Part shown: piece by piece, positions 1 through 11,357 of the stretch
Numbering within the stretch: position 1 is the stretch's first letter
How the letters are laid out: each line of letters begins with the position of its first letter
DNA from: Vulcanimicrobiota bacterium
Lineage (GTDB): Bacteria > Vulcanimicrobiota > Xenobia > Xenobiales > JADMJV01
NCBI GenBank assembly: GCA_017307785.1
Contig: JAFKGI010000030.1
Span: forward strand, 34,677 to 98,676
Length of the DNA stretch: 64,000 nucleotides
Direction of reading: 5' to 3'
Translations under genes and position numbers: made by a program
Notes under the pieces: model-generated
Told to the model about the DNA's origin: nothing
The model's database searches: none
The model's input: the letters and a program-made list of their open reading frames with translations, nothing else

Positions 1-2
1 GC

Positions 3-113
3 GAGACCTTTCGCCGCGGGGCCAAAGGGCCCTGGACCGTCAAAGCCGGATTCGCCAACTTTCAACTCGAGAGCAAAGGCCGCACCGACCGGCTCCAGCG
101 AATCGACCCATGA
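3..113 (+). CDS. C-terminal fragment of an unidentified protein
   Basis: The frame starting at base 3 is open from the window edge and reads 36 residues ending in RLQRIDP before a TGA stop. It has ordinary protein composition, unlike the other two plus-strand frames. A strong hairpin terminator begins 5 nt after the stop, which supports this being the true end of a gene. The fragment is too short to assign to a family. Confidence 0.5.
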   Translation, partial: ETFRRGAKGPWTVKAGFANFQLESKGRTDRLQRIDP

Positions 114-118
114 GCAAA

Positions 119-160
119 ACACCCGTCGGCTGCCTGCCGACGGGTGTTGAACTTGCTTTT
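119..160. terminator. Bidirectional intrinsic terminator
   Basis: A perfect 12-bp stem (119-130 with 136-147) closes a 5-nt loop. On the minus strand the stem is followed directly by TTTT; on the plus strand a T-run appears at 157-160. It sits just after the plus-strand gene end at 113 and just after the end of a small minus-strand reading frame at 159. Confidence 0.75.
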
Positions 161-314
161 AGCTGATTCTTTCGTTGAAACTGCGGCCCAGGCCGACTTG
201 ATTGCTGAAAAGGAAAAGGGCGGGCGGGGGCTTCTTGAGCGCGCTGGGGGGCTCATAGTTTTGGGCCGGAATCACAATCTTTTTGACTTTGGGCTGCCTG
301 GTCGAAGTTCTCAT
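159..314 (-). CDS. Small hypothetical protein, 51 aa
   Basis: A 51-residue frame begins MRTSTRQPKVKKIV and ends SFNERIS. The chosen ATG at 314 is preceded by a purine-rich GAGGGGAACGAAAAGG stretch that can act as a ribosome binding site; an upstream ATG at 359 lacks one. The stop lies just before the bidirectional terminator at 119-147, whose T-run faces this strand. The product is basic and Pro-rich, with no recognisable domain or signal peptide. It fills what would otherwise be a 350-bp gap, but it could be spurious. Confidence 0.45.
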   Translation of the reverse strand: MRTSTRQPKVKKIVIPAQNYEPPSALKKPPPALFLFSNQVGLGRSFNERIS

Positions 315-465
315 CCTTTTCGTTCCCCTCTCATGTCCCTGTGGCTCCAGAATATCCACGCCAGGTGATGAGAAGGTCGTCTGGGCCGGTCCTATGTGAA
401 CGGGTCGTTAACTTTGATGAGCTCCGTTTCAGAAGAATTTCTGAGCTCTCGGTTACACTACGCGG

Positions 466-1884
466 ATGAAGATCACTGCGGCCGGAGCTCCTCCCATCGC
501 TCTCAAGCCTCGCACGCGTTCCGTGGAAGCCGCTCCCGACGGTGTGGGCCCCAGCGTGGAAGCAAGCCTGCCGCGTCGTCCCCAGTTGAACCCCGCCAGC
601 CTCTGGCATCATCCTCAGCTGGCTCAGGCCCAGCAAAATCTGGCCATGCAGGCCGCGGGAGTGGCTCGCATCGACGTGCTACGCGACACCGAACCGGCCG
701 TCACTTTCGTGCATCGTTTCAATTCCGAACTACAACTGGACCCGGAGACCCTGAAGAAGCGCAACGAAATCACGGTCTCCAGCCCGGCCAAGTTCTTTCG
801 GGTCAATCCGGCTCTTTTCTATGATGACGTGCTCGGAGTTTACAACAGTCTTTCTCTGCTCATTCCTGACCGCAAAGCTCCGGAGATCATTATCGCCGGT
901 GATTGCCACCTGGGCAATTTCGGCACCCTGCGCGCGCGAGACGGCTCTACGTTCTGGGGAATCAATGACTTCGACATGGCCGGTAAAGGCACGGCCGAGG
1001 ATGACTTGGAGCGGATGGCCACCAGTCTGCTGCTGATGAGCCCTCTTCCCGATGAAGAATGCCGTCCGCTGGTCGAGCGCATGGCCGTGGGATATCTGGA
1101 CGAACTGCGTCGTCTGGAAGAGTCGAAAGCTCCAGTTCACAACGGTATTACGCGCCACGAAGCCAGGGGCGCTGTAGCCGCTCTCATCGACAAGAAGTCC
1201 AAGAACACCCAGGCGGAATTGCTGGATGAATTCTGCAAGCACGGCCGTCTCAAGCGCAATCACGAACTCAAGGACCCGAGTCGTCGGGAAGAGCAGCTGA
1301 TCCGCGATTTCTTGCCTCATTGGGAGAAAGAAGCCGAGGAAACTCCCGAATTGGTGCGCCCTCTGGAGGTATTAGATATCGCCCGCAAGACCGATTCGGG
1401 GGGCAGCACCTTCGGACTTAACCGGTACTTCATTCTGGTGAAAGGCAAAGACGGAGAAGACCGGATTCTCGAACTGAAACAAGAATTGCCGACCGCTCCT
1501 GAGCAGGGCACGGGCAACACCGAGGAAGCGAACGCGGACTATATCTTTTCTTGCATGAAAGCCCTGGGAGGCAACTTCGAGCCCACCATGGCCGCAGGCA
1601 CCATCGACAACAAGGCCTACTATATGCGTGAGCGACAGCGCGAAAAGGGAGCGCTTCCCATCAGTGACTTCACCCGACCCGAACAATGGGAAGAACTGGT
1701 AGACCACGCCGCCATTGCGCTGGCCCGAGCTCACGCTTTTCAAGCGGGCGCGGCCGCCAAGATTTTGCGGTGGGTGGATCAGGACCAAGATTTGCTGGTG
1801 GAGCGTCTGCAGACTTATGCGGAAACTTACGCTCGTCAGACCGAGCAAGACTGCGCCGACTATAGGGCCAGCCTGGCTTCTTGA
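466..1884 (+). CDS. DUF2252 family protein
   Basis: This 472-residue protein matches the DUF2252 family, large bacterial proteins with a kinase-like fold and no established activity. The diagnostic segment GDCHLGNFGTLRAR followed by GINDFDMAGKG and DLERMATSLL lies at about residues 144-192 and corresponds to the metal and ATP-site motifs of kinase-like folds. The first 50 residues are Pro/Arg-rich and probably disordered. Start at ATG 466 has no clear Shine-Dalgarno; a TACACT hexamer lies about 12 nt before it, so the transcript could be nearly leaderless. It is followed 55 nt later by a hybrid histidine kinase on the same strand. Confidence 0.85.
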   Translation: MKITAAGAPPIALKPRTRSVEAAPDGVGPSVEASLPRRPQLNPASLWHHPQLAQAQQNLAMQAAGVARIDVLRDTEPAVTFVHRFNSELQLDPETLKKRNEITVSSPAKFFRVNPALFYDDVLGVYNSLSLLIPDRKAPEIIIAGDCHLGNFGTLRARDGSTFWGINDFDMAGKGTAEDDLERMATSLLLMSPLPDEECRPLVERMAVGYLDELRRLEESKAPVHNGITRHEARGAVAALIDKKSKNTQAELLDEFCKHGRLKRNHELKDPSRREEQLIRDFLPHWEKEAEETPELVRPLEVLDIARKTDSGGSTFGLNRYFILVKGKDGEDRILELKQELPTAPEQGTGNTEEANADYIFSCMKALGGNFEPTMAAGTIDNKAYYMRERQREKGALPISDFTRPEQWEELVDHAAIALARAHAFQAGAAAKILRWVDQDQDLLVERLQTYAETYARQTEQDCADYRASLAS

Positions 1885-1939
1885 AAGCTGGACAAGAGAT
1901 GGACAGGACTTGACCATCAGGTAGGGAAGCCAGCCACTC

Positions 1940-5104
<3,165 letters not shown>

Positions 5105-5116
<12 letters not shown>

Positions 5117-5914
5117 CCCTTTCAGGCGCTCGCGTCCGGAAGGATGGGTGTCGCTCTCTTGCTGTTGCCCGAGCAGGTCGGCTACTTCTTGGAACAACTC
5201 CCTCTGGTCGGCGCCCTGTGCCACCGCGTAATCGCGACCGTCGCGATCGCTGCGTAGTTCCATGGCGTGATGCAGCGCCTTCAGATCGTCCTTCAAGGCG
5301 TAGCTGAGCAGCGGCTGACTGACTCCCTGAGTGAGAGCCTCGAAGCCCAGCATGGCGATGTCGTCACGGTTGCGACCGTGGCTCAGCTCGTGCCCGATGA
5401 CGAAGTCGCGCCGCGCCTGGCGCGAGGGATCTAGATAGGAGCTGGCCACGGCGATGCCGCCAAAGCTGGCGCAGGCGTCCCAATCGTCAGACTCGACCAC
5501 CCAGATCCGGTTGGGAATCGCGACCCCGGCGCGCTCGCAGCCACGCGTTACTTCGCGGGTCAGCGGTCCGTGGGCTCGCACGGGAATGGCCTGTGCGGCT
5601 TTCCTTTCGTCTTCTGGACTGACCAGTTCGCGGGCCACTTCTCCCGCCAGGGCGGCCGCCTGGAGCGGCGGTAGAGCGGCCAGAGCCAGCTGATAGGCCT
5701 GCTCCAGGCTTTCGGGCAAAACTCTATCGGGCAGCCGTTGCTGCACCTCGGCGCAGTAGCGCTCGGCGAACACCTTGGGGTTGAGCTCGGCCTCTTGGGA
5801 CGGTTGGCACAGACCCAGCTTGACTCCCAGGTCGCGAAGGAAACTATTCTCCGGCACCTGCTTGAAGGTGAGAGCCTGGGGGTGGGCCTTGGGAGTTCGG
5901 GGGCCGATCTGCAT
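5105..5914 (-). CDS. M48-like zinc metalloprotease, soluble
   Basis: This 269-residue protein has the M48 (Ste24/HtpX/Oma1) catalytic signature. HELSH at 175-179 supplies two zinc ligands, E219 and D223 form the downstream ExxxD glutamate motif, and a DTHPS element at 255-259 precedes the C terminus. Unlike HtpX it lacks clear membrane helices and has no signal peptide, so it should be cytoplasmic. A Pro-rich N terminus precedes the domain. ATG 5914 was chosen; the frame stays open to a TTG at 5953, and neither start has a strong ribosome binding site. It converges on the hybrid kinase with a 12-nt overlap. Confidence 0.8.
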
Positions 5915-6068
5915 GCCCTGAGGTTTCGGGCCAGCGCTTGGGTTTCCCCTCAAATTGTGGAGTGAAGAGTTTACAAGCTGTTCATAAATTCGGCCTGCGG
6001 ATAAGGCTTGAGTAACGGACCCGCGCTACATTGTCTCCAGAGAAAGCACTAAAGGAGAGAGTAAGACG

Positions 6069-6335
6069 ATGGCAATGAATTTGGCAGTAGCAATCAATAT
6101 CGGTGGTCAGCAGGGTGGTTGCTCCCCCTACGGTGGCGGCGGCCCGGTTCATCAGCATCGCGGCCACGACCATTGCCACGGCAAAGAGCGCTCCGAAAAG
6201 CCGGACCGCAACCCCTTCCTCGACTTCCTGACCGCCCCGCTGCAGGCTCTGGGCAAGAGCGGCGGCAACAACAACGACCGCGAGTATGACAAATACATGG
6301 CGGCCAACCAAGGATGCAACCTGCTGAAGGGCTAA
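6069..6335 (+). CDS. Small Gly/His-rich protein, PDRNPFLDF family copy 1
   Basis: An 88-residue protein with a good ribosome binding site (AAAGGAGAGAG before ATG 6069). The N terminus has a hydrophobic stretch, MAMNLAVAINIGG, then a Gly/His/Cys-rich segment containing HQHRGHDHCHG, a plausible metal-binding patch. It continues with PDRNPFLDFLTAPLQALGK and an Asn/Asp/Tyr-rich tail. A second copy with the same layout lies at 21657-21908. I know no described family with this motif. It stands alone between a divergent protease gene and its own terminator, so it is probably transcribed as a single gene. Confidence 0.8.
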   Translation: MAMNLAVAINIGGQQGGCSPYGGGGPVHQHRGHDHCHGKERSEKPDRNPFLDFLTAPLQALGKSGGNNNDREYDKYMAANQGCNLLKG

Positions 6336-6344
6336 AGCAACCGG

Positions 6345-6369
6345 AAGAACCCCGAATCGGGGTTCTTTT
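6345..6369 (+). terminator. Intrinsic terminator or attenuator after the small protein
   Basis: A 9-bp stem (6345-6353 with 6359-6367) with a 5-nt loop is followed by a short T-run. It ends 16 nt before the next start codon, so it could also limit read-through into the zinc-ribbon gene at 6385. Confidence 0.75.
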
Positions 6370-6384
6370 GCTTTTGGAGGAGAC

Positions 6385-6933
6385 ATGGACTTTTTTGACA
6401 TCCTCGGTCAGATGGCCCAGGCCGAGTGCCCCAGTTGCGGCGCCGCCACCAGCAGCTACTCGCACAGTTGCGAGAACTGTGGCGCTTCTCTCGGAGAATC
6501 TGAGGATCCCAGCCTGAATCTGCGCGACTCCAGCGCCGGTTCGCGGGCCGGGCTCGACAAAACCGAGATGCACGAGTCCAAGAATCTGAAAAAGCTCAAA
6601 CAGGCCGTGGCCGATCTGCGCGCCGGTGGGGCCGTGGAAGTCTACCTGGCAGCGGTGGATGAAGTGGCGGTCATGGTGGAGTCCGCTCTGGAGCTCTACA
6701 CCAGTCCTTACATGCAGGAGCGGATCGCCAATATGGAGCCGGGTCCCGCCCAAATCTACAAAGAGATGGCCAAAGCCGCCCAGGAACTGTCCTCGTCACT
6801 GGATCACATGGAGAACCCCGACCAGGCCGAGGCCGGACTCAAGCGCTTTGAAGCCGGGCTGTGGAAGGTCGACGCCATTCAGGACCGCACCATCGCCAAG
6901 GCGACTCAGTTGGCCGACGCGGGGGAAGCCTGA
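6385..6933 (+). CDS. Zinc-ribbon protein with helical C-terminal region
   Basis: A 182-residue protein with an N-terminal zinc ribbon (C15, C18, C29, C32), an acidic Ser-rich linker and a long, mostly helical region from about residue 55. GGAGGAGAC precedes ATG 6385. The helical part shows no enzyme motif. A second protein in the window, at 36785-37558, has a similar two-CxxC ribbon joined to helical segments and may be distantly related. The stop codon overlaps the next gene, so translation of the acetyltransferase is probably coupled to it. Confidence 0.75.
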   Translation: MDFFDILGQMAQAECPSCGAATSSYSHSCENCGASLGESEDPSLNLRDSSAGSRAGLDKTEMHESKNLKKLKQAVADLRAGGAVEVYLAAVDEVAVMVESALELYTSPYMQERIANMEPGPAQIYKEMAKAAQELSSSLDHMENPDQAEAGLKRFEAGLWKVDAIQDRTIAKATQLADAGEA

Positions 6934-7835
6934 GACCAGCCCGACCCGAGGACAAAGAGCAGGTTATCGCCTGGAGTCGCCGCCCGCGCTTTCCCGACGT
7001 GGCCGTCACCGGCATCTCCGGCGCTCAACGGGGCGAATGGTTCGCCGGCTACTTTGCCCAGAATTGGGACAAGTTGCTGGCCCATCCGCAGGTTTCCGTC
7101 TGGATCGATCCGGAAGGGCAGGATTATCTTATCGCGAGACACGGAGAGCGCGAGATGCAGACCGGCGAGTCTCAGACCGTGATTTGGGACTGGGGTTGCC
7201 AGCCCGCTCGCTTTCTGGAGGGGTTGCGATCCAGTCAGGATGACTACGTGGTCGTCCAGCACCTGGAAGGCGGCACCAATCCCTGGCCGGAGCTGGGTTT
7301 TCTGCCCGAACTGCGGCGCGTCATCTCCACCACTCGGACCGAGCTACCGGAACTGACCTATCCAGTGCGCCCGGCCGAGAAGCGCGATCTATTTCTGATC
7401 GCCAATCTGCATACCCAGGGCAGCCAGTTCTACATTCCGGCCCAGCGCCGAGTTGATCCCGCCGCTCTGGTCGCCAAGACCAGCAATTACTACCTGGGCT
7501 TGGATTTGAGCGCCGCGAGCAAGATGATCGGGTACGTGGTCTGCGACCAGAATCGGCCCTTCGGCTACATCCTCTACAAGTTGGGGCATCGACTCGACGT
7601 CTCCGCAGCCCCCGCCGCTTACCTCTTTGACCTCAACCTGCAAGCCGACCAGCGCGGCAAGAGCGCGGCCGGCCAATTGGGTCGCTATTCCCTGACCCAG
7701 TTGGCCGCCCAGGGAATCGAGTATGTGATCGGCGACATCAGCGCCGACAACCAGTTGGGCTATGCGGCGGCGACCCGTGCGGGTCATTTCCAGCTGGAAT
7801 CCGTGCGCTGGGGTCTAGCCCTGCGCGGAGTCTGA
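6930..7835 (+). CDS. GNAT-family N-acetyltransferase-like protein
   Basis: The C-terminal half (about residues 170-300) has the GNAT fold pattern: a LNLQADQRGKSAAGQL acetyl-CoA loop followed by the N-x-x-A/G-x-x-x-x-x-G-F type ending DNQLGYAAATRAGHF. The N-terminal half is probably a second, degenerate acyltransferase domain. The start is uncertain. The frame is open back to ATG 6861, deep inside the previous gene; a CTG at 6930 overlaps the upstream stop as CTGA, follows GGGGGAAG and places LRPARPEDKEQ at the N terminus, as expected for this family. Substrate unknown. Confidence 0.7.
   Translation: MRPARPEDKEQVIAWSRRPRFPDVAVTGISGAQRGEWFAGYFAQNWDKLLAHPQVSVWIDPEGQDYLIARHGEREMQTGESQTVIWDWGCQPARFLEGLRSSQDDYVVVQHLEGGTNPWPELGFLPELRRVISTTRTELPELTYPVRPAEKRDLFLIANLHTQGSQFYIPAQRRVDPAALVAKTSNYYLGLDLSAASKMIGYVVCDQNRPFGYILYKLGHRLDVSAAPAAYLFDLNLQADQRGKSAAGQLGRYSLTQLAAQGIEYVIGDISADNQLGYAAATRAGHFQLESVRWGLALRGV
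7772..7785. repeat. Palindromic repeat GACCCGTGCGGGTC, copy 1
   Basis: A perfect 6+2+6 palindrome. It lies inside the last codons of the acetyltransferase gene and 30 nt beyond the stop of the convergent MauE-like gene, so it can form a hairpin just after that gene's end. Confidence 0.6.
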
Positions 7836-8249
7836 AACGACCCGCACGGGTCGTTTTTTGGGTCGCAAAGACCAGATCAGGCCCAGGGTGACCAGCGCGT
7901 TCAGCAGGATGTGAATCACCAGTCCGTGGGGGAGGTTGTGTAGATGCCGGTCGATTCTCCCAAAGCATCCGCAGGTCAAAGTCAGTCCGCGCCACCAGGC
8001 GGCGCTCAGAACCAGGGTGAAGCCGGCGAACAGCAGCGCCGATGCAGCTACGGCCGGCCGCCACAAGAAGAGAATCAGGGCCACACCGAGCCCAACCTCG
8101 AGCACCGGTACGCCATACTGCAAGAGCGTCATGGACCATTCCGGAAACAACCGGTAGCCGTGTAGAGCCGTCAGGAAGCTGTCCGGGTGGCGTAGCTTGG
8201 GAGCCGCCGCCACCATCAGCACGATCCCGACAAAGCGAAGAAAATACAC
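7815..8249 (-). CDS. MauE/DoxX-family membrane protein
   Basis: A 144-residue protein with four predicted membrane helices (about 5-16, 42-62, 66-85, 110-128). The CGCFG motif at 93-97 is characteristic of MauE, a DoxX-like membrane protein needed for maturation of disulfide-containing periplasmic proteins. The two cysteines suggest a thiol-redox role at the membrane. GTG 8249 overlaps the TAG stop of the upstream polyphosphate kinase (TAGTG), so the two are likely translated together, though I see no functional link. The last 15 residues are encoded by a palindromic repeat and may not be under selection. Confidence 0.8.
   Translation of the reverse strand: MYFLRFVGIVLMVAAAPKLRHPDSFLTALHGYRLFPEWSMTLLQYGVPVLEVGLGVALILFLWRPAVAASALLFAGFTLVLSAAWWRGLTLTCGCFGRIDRHLHNLPHGLVIHILLNALVTLGLIWSLRPKKRPVRVVSDSAQG
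7835..7854 (+). terminator. Terminator built on palindromic repeat, copy 2
   Basis: AAACGACCCG and CGGGTCGTTT flank a 2-nt centre, followed by TTTTTT. The core is the 14-bp palindrome GACCCGCACGGGTC. It starts on the stop codon of the acetyltransferase and is read in reverse as the last codons (KRPVRVVS) of the convergent MauE-like protein. Confidence 0.75.
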
Positions 8250-9232
8250 TATTCGATGACGAGTTTGCTCACGTCGGCGCTGGCTTTAGGAGCCTGAATG
8301 TCCATGTCTTCCAGGGTCTTGCGCACGATAGTGGCCAGGATCAGGTCGCGGCGCGGCTTGTCGTTGGCCGGGATGACGTACCAGGGGGCGTCCTTGGTGG
8401 AGGTCTCGCGCATGGTCTCTTGATAGACGCCTTGATAGTCGTCCCAGAACTTGCGCTCCTCCACATCGGCGGCGGCCAGTTTCCAGTTCTTCTCGGGGTC
8501 GTCCTGGCGGGCTTGCAGACGAGCCTTCTGTTCGTCTTTGTCGATGTGCAGGAAGAACTTGAGAATGGTGGTTCCCTCTTCGCCCTGCATCTTTTCGAAG
8601 CTCTTGATGTGCTCCAGGCGTTTCTCGGCCTGGTCCTCATCAATGTAGTTGTGCACCCGCGTGACCAGCACGTCTTCGTAGTGGCTGCGGTTGAAAATCG
8701 CGATCTCGCCTTTGCCCGGAACATGCGGATGGACGCGCCACAAGGGATCGTGATCGCGCTCGGCCTCGGTGGGAGCCTTGAAGCAGGCGACTTTGACGCC
8801 CTGCGGGTTCATGCCTCGCGTCAAACTCTTGATGCTGCCGTCCTTGCCGCCCGTGTCCATGGCCTGGAACACGATGAGGAACTTATGCTTGTGCTCGGCG
8901 TACATCTTGTTCTGTAGCTTGCTGATGCGGTCCAGTTCCTTTTGAGTCAGAGCCTTGACCACGTCATCGTCTTTGGGCAAGCCTTTGTAGTCGGCCGGGT
9001 CGATGTCTTTCAGGCGCAGCTTCGAATCCACTCGATAGTCTTTGCGCTGAATGTCGACGTTCTCAGCCAGACGGGCGGTTGCTTCCTTCAGTTGCCGCAG
9101 CGCCGCTTTGAAAGCGACCGTGGGGTCCTCGTCCTTCGAGGATCGCTCGAATCCGTCTTTCGGCCCCGTCTCTTTGCGCGAGCGCGCTTTGGCGGGGGTC
9201 TGAGTCTTGCTGGCTGAAGTCGCTGTAATCAT
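8249..9232 (-). CDS. ppk2: PPK2-family polyphosphate kinase
   Basis: A 327-residue PPK2 protein; the family transfers phosphate between polyphosphate and nucleoside mono- or diphosphates. The Walker A loop AMDTGGKDGS is at about 124-133. The Walker B region IFNRSHYEDVLV is at about 179-190, followed by an Arg/Lys lid region. The first 40 residues are a low-complexity extension ahead of the single kinase domain. Which direction and nucleotide it prefers cannot be told here. It begins at ATG 9232 without a strong ribosome binding site and is followed by the overlapping MauE-like gene. Confidence 0.92.
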   Translation of the reverse strand: MITATSASKTQTPAKARSRKETGPKDGFERSSKDEDPTVAFKAALRQLKEATARLAENVDIQRKDYRVDSKLRLKDIDPADYKGLPKDDDVVKALTQKELDRISKLQNKMYAEHKHKFLIVFQAMDTGGKDGSIKSLTRGMNPQGVKVACFKAPTEAERDHDPLWRVHPHVPGKGEIAIFNRSHYEDVLVTRVHNYIDEDQAEKRLEHIKSFEKMQGEEGTTILKFFLHIDKDEQKARLQARQDDPEKNWKLAAADVEERKFWDDYQGVYQETMRETSTKDAPWYVIPANDKPRRDLILATIVRKTLEDMDIQAPKASADVSKLVIE

Positions 9233-9272
9233 GCGCTTAGCTTAGTAGGCGGGGCCGAAATTTTACTGAACT

Positions 9273-9584
9273 CTAGCCGGGCACTCGGGTCAGTCCGGGA
9301 ATACTGGATGTCGCCAGAGGCTCTGGGCGCGCGCGCCACAGTCCGCCCAGCAGGATCAGCAGGGCAATGGGTCCGGCGCCCCAGTCATAGAAACTGCTCT
9401 CGCGTAGAAGCACCAGCTGAACTGCCAAAGCCACCAGATGATAGAAGATGGCCGGGCGCCCCCCCTTCGCCGGCCGTAAGTTCAGCCATACGGAGATCGC
9501 CACCAGCGCGAGGGGGACTGCTGAACCACTCCAGATTTCTGGCTGGAACCACGGCGGTTCGTCTCCCGGAAGCTTCAGGCACAT
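9273..9584 (-). CDS. Small membrane protein, 103 aa
   Basis: Three predicted membrane helices lie at about residues 20-35, 47-62 and 70-84, after a short polar N terminus. GGGGAAG sits directly before ATG 9584. Its second half (AIFYHLVALAVQLVLL, then LILLGGLWRARPE) resembles the tiny protein encoded just upstream at 9604-9750, so the two look like duplicates of different length. It is the last gene of the operon that begins with the VIT-VWA gene. No known family recognised. Confidence 0.6.
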   Translation of the reverse strand: MCLKLPGDEPPWFQPEIWSGSAVPLALVAISVWLNLRPAKGGRPAIFYHLVALAVQLVLLRESSFYDWGAGPIALLILLGGLWRARPEPLATSSIPGLTRVPG

Positions 9585-9603
9585 TCTTCCCCAATTCTAC
9601 GGC

Positions 9604-9750
9604 CTACCATCCGACCCTGCGCGACCCGTGCGGGTCGACTTCTCTCCACAGGCCGGCCAAGAGCAGCGCCACCCCGAGCACGCCCTGCAGGTCGTCCATC
9701 ACGTTCAACTGCAGAGCCAGGGCCACCAGATAGAGCACCACCGCGATCAC
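9604..9750 (-). CDS. Tiny two-helix membrane protein, 48 aa
   Basis: The frame starts at a GTG that overlaps the stop of the propeller gene as GTGA, the same coupling used elsewhere in this operon. It encodes two hydrophobic helices (VIAVVLYLVALALQL and VLGVALLLAGLW). These match the second and third helices of the next gene's product. The last residues (VDPHGSRRVGW) are written across a copy of the palindromic repeat. Function unknown; its short length makes the call tentative. Confidence 0.5.
   Translation of the reverse strand: MIAVVLYLVALALQLNVMDDLQGVLGVALLLAGLWREVDPHGSRRVGW
9623..9636. repeat. Palindromic repeat GACCCGTGCGGGTC, copy 3
   Basis: A perfect copy of the 14-bp palindrome. 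It lies in the last codons of the tiny membrane gene and about 40 nt ahead of the next start codon in the same operon. Confidence 0.6.
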
Positions 9751-11357
9751 GTGCGCGAAACTCCGCACACCCGAGCGCGCCTCCCCGCACCGCGCATCTC
9801 CAGCAGTCCGCCGTCGGTCCCGACCCACAGCTCTTCCCCGCGGGCGGCCAGGGACCAGACCACTTCGCTGGGCATGCCTTGCTCGCGTCCGAAGCGTCGC
9901 CATTCGCGCCCGTCCGTCCAGAGCAGTCCGCGAGGCGTTCCCACCCAGAGGCCCGAGGGAGTGGACAGCAAGCAGTGAATTCGCTCTCCGGGCAGCTCCA
10001 CCGACCAGCGGTGTCCGTCAAACACGGCCAGTCCGCCGCGGAAGGTGCCGGCCCAGAGCTTGCCGCCGGAACTCTCCAGGCAGGTCACCCAGCTGTCCGG
10101 CAGTTCGCGCACGATCTGGCGGCATTCCCCGGACGCGGCATCGTAGCAATAGGCTCCGTTCTGACTGCCCAGCCAGTAAGAACCACCGTAGCGGGCCACC
10201 CCCGTCACCGTCACTCCCTGCAGGGCCGGCTTGGGAACGTAGGTCTTCCAGCCTTTGCCTTGACGCGTGTAGAATCCCGACAAGGTGGCAACCCAGTCCG
10301 GTCCCAGGCCGCTGGTCCAGTCCTTGGGCCAGCCCGAGGAGCGGCCCATGGTCCGCCAGTAGGGACCCGCGCCGCTCAGCACCAGGCCGCTGGAAAAGCG
10401 CACCAGCACTTCCTGGCCGCTCACTCCCAGCTGGTTGATCCAGCTGGAAGGTAGACCTTCCACTCTGGACCAGTTGCCCGGGCGGCCGTGGCTCAGGCCG
10501 TCTTGAAAGGTGCCGACCCACACGTCGCTCTTGGAGCAAGCCAGAGCGGTGACTTGATTGCCGCTGATCTCCGCCTGCCAATCATAAAGGGGCCTCCCCT
10601 CCAGAAAGGCGCCGTGGTCGGTGCCCACCACGACGCCCTGCGGAGTGCACAGAAGCGCGGTCACTCCGCGTATGGTCGGTAGGGTCTGGCGCAGACTGCC
10701 GGCTGTTTCCTCATAGACTCCCGCATCGGCGGTGCCCACCCAGGCGTGACCATCGGGGGCTACGGCCAGCGCCGAGACGTTCACGGCTCCGGGCAGAGCG
10801 GCCCAGTCCTTGCCTTTGCGCCGAAAGACTCCGGCGGCTGTGCCCACCAGCACTCGGTCTCCCGAGGCGGCCACACAGGTGACCGTCGAGGCCACCGGAT
10901 TAGAACTCAAGCGTACTTCCTGCACGCCCTGCCCATCCAGAGACCAGAGACCCTGATTGGAAGCGGCCAGCACTCGTTCCCCGTCCCAGGCCAGCGAGTG
11001 AATGGGAGCGTCGGTGGGACACAGCACTTCTTGGCCAGTATCCCAGAAGCGCACCCGTCCGGAAGCCAGACCGCTTACCAACCCGGCGGGAGTGCGCAGT
11101 AAGGACCAGGTGGGTCGCGCATCCAGACAGCGCCCGTCCTCGTAGACTCCGCAATCGCTGGCGATCAGCGAGCCACAAAGGGCGCGCACCGGCACCCCGG
11201 GCAACTCCACTCCACCGCTCAGGCGTCGCAGGCCGCCACTGGTGCCTACCGCTGCCTCGCTGAGGCAGGTCACCTGGCGGGTGGAGCAGTGCACTCGGAA
11301 CAAGGGGTCGTCGGTTCCGTGCAGCCAGCTCAGAGCCAGCAGAATCAGGAACTTCAC
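9747..11357 (-). CDS. Secreted beta-propeller (regulator-propeller-like) protein
   Basis: A 536-residue protein starting at a GTG that overlaps the upstream stop as GTGA. The N terminus VKFLILLALSWLHG is a signal peptide. The rest is a series of about 40-residue repeats with the pattern LWVGTxxGL, for example AWVGTADAGVYE, VWVGTFQDGL, LWAGTFRGGLAVF, LWVGTPRGLLW and LWVGTDGGLLE. These are typical of the two-component-regulator propeller repeat that forms seven-bladed periplasmic sensor domains. Here no kinase or membrane anchor follows, so it is a free propeller. It is encoded in one operon with the VIT-VWA protein and probably works beside it outside the cytoplasm. Confidence 0.8.
   Translation of the reverse strand: MKFLILLALSWLHGTDDPLFRVHCSTRQVTCLSEAAVGTSGGLRRLSGGVELPGVPVRALCGSLIASDCGVYEDGRCLDARPTWSLLRTPAGLVSGLASGRVRFWDTGQEVLCPTDAPIHSLAWDGERVLAASNQGLWSLDGQGVQEVRLSSNPVASTVTCVAASGDRVLVGTAAGVFRRKGKDWAALPGAVNVSALAVAPDGHAWVGTADAGVYEETAGSLRQTLPTIRGVTALLCTPQGVVVGTDHGAFLEGRPLYDWQAEISGNQVTALACSKSDVWVGTFQDGLSHGRPGNWSRVEGLPSSWINQLGVSGQEVLVRFSSGLVLSGAGPYWRTMGRSSGWPKDWTSGLGPDWVATLSGFYTRQGKGWKTYVPKPALQGVTVTGVARYGGSYWLGSQNGAYCYDAASGECRQIVRELPDSWVTCLESSGGKLWAGTFRGGLAVFDGHRWSVELPGERIHCLLSTPSGLWVGTPRGLLWTDGREWRRFGREQGMPSEVVWSLAARGEELWVGTDGGLLEMRGAGRRARVCGVSRT

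Noticed and set aside
6861..6929. ATG 6861 as start of the acetyltransferase
   Set aside because: It would add 23 residues of Arg/Gly/His-rich shadow sequence inside the previous gene; the overlap start at 6930 fits the family N terminus better.
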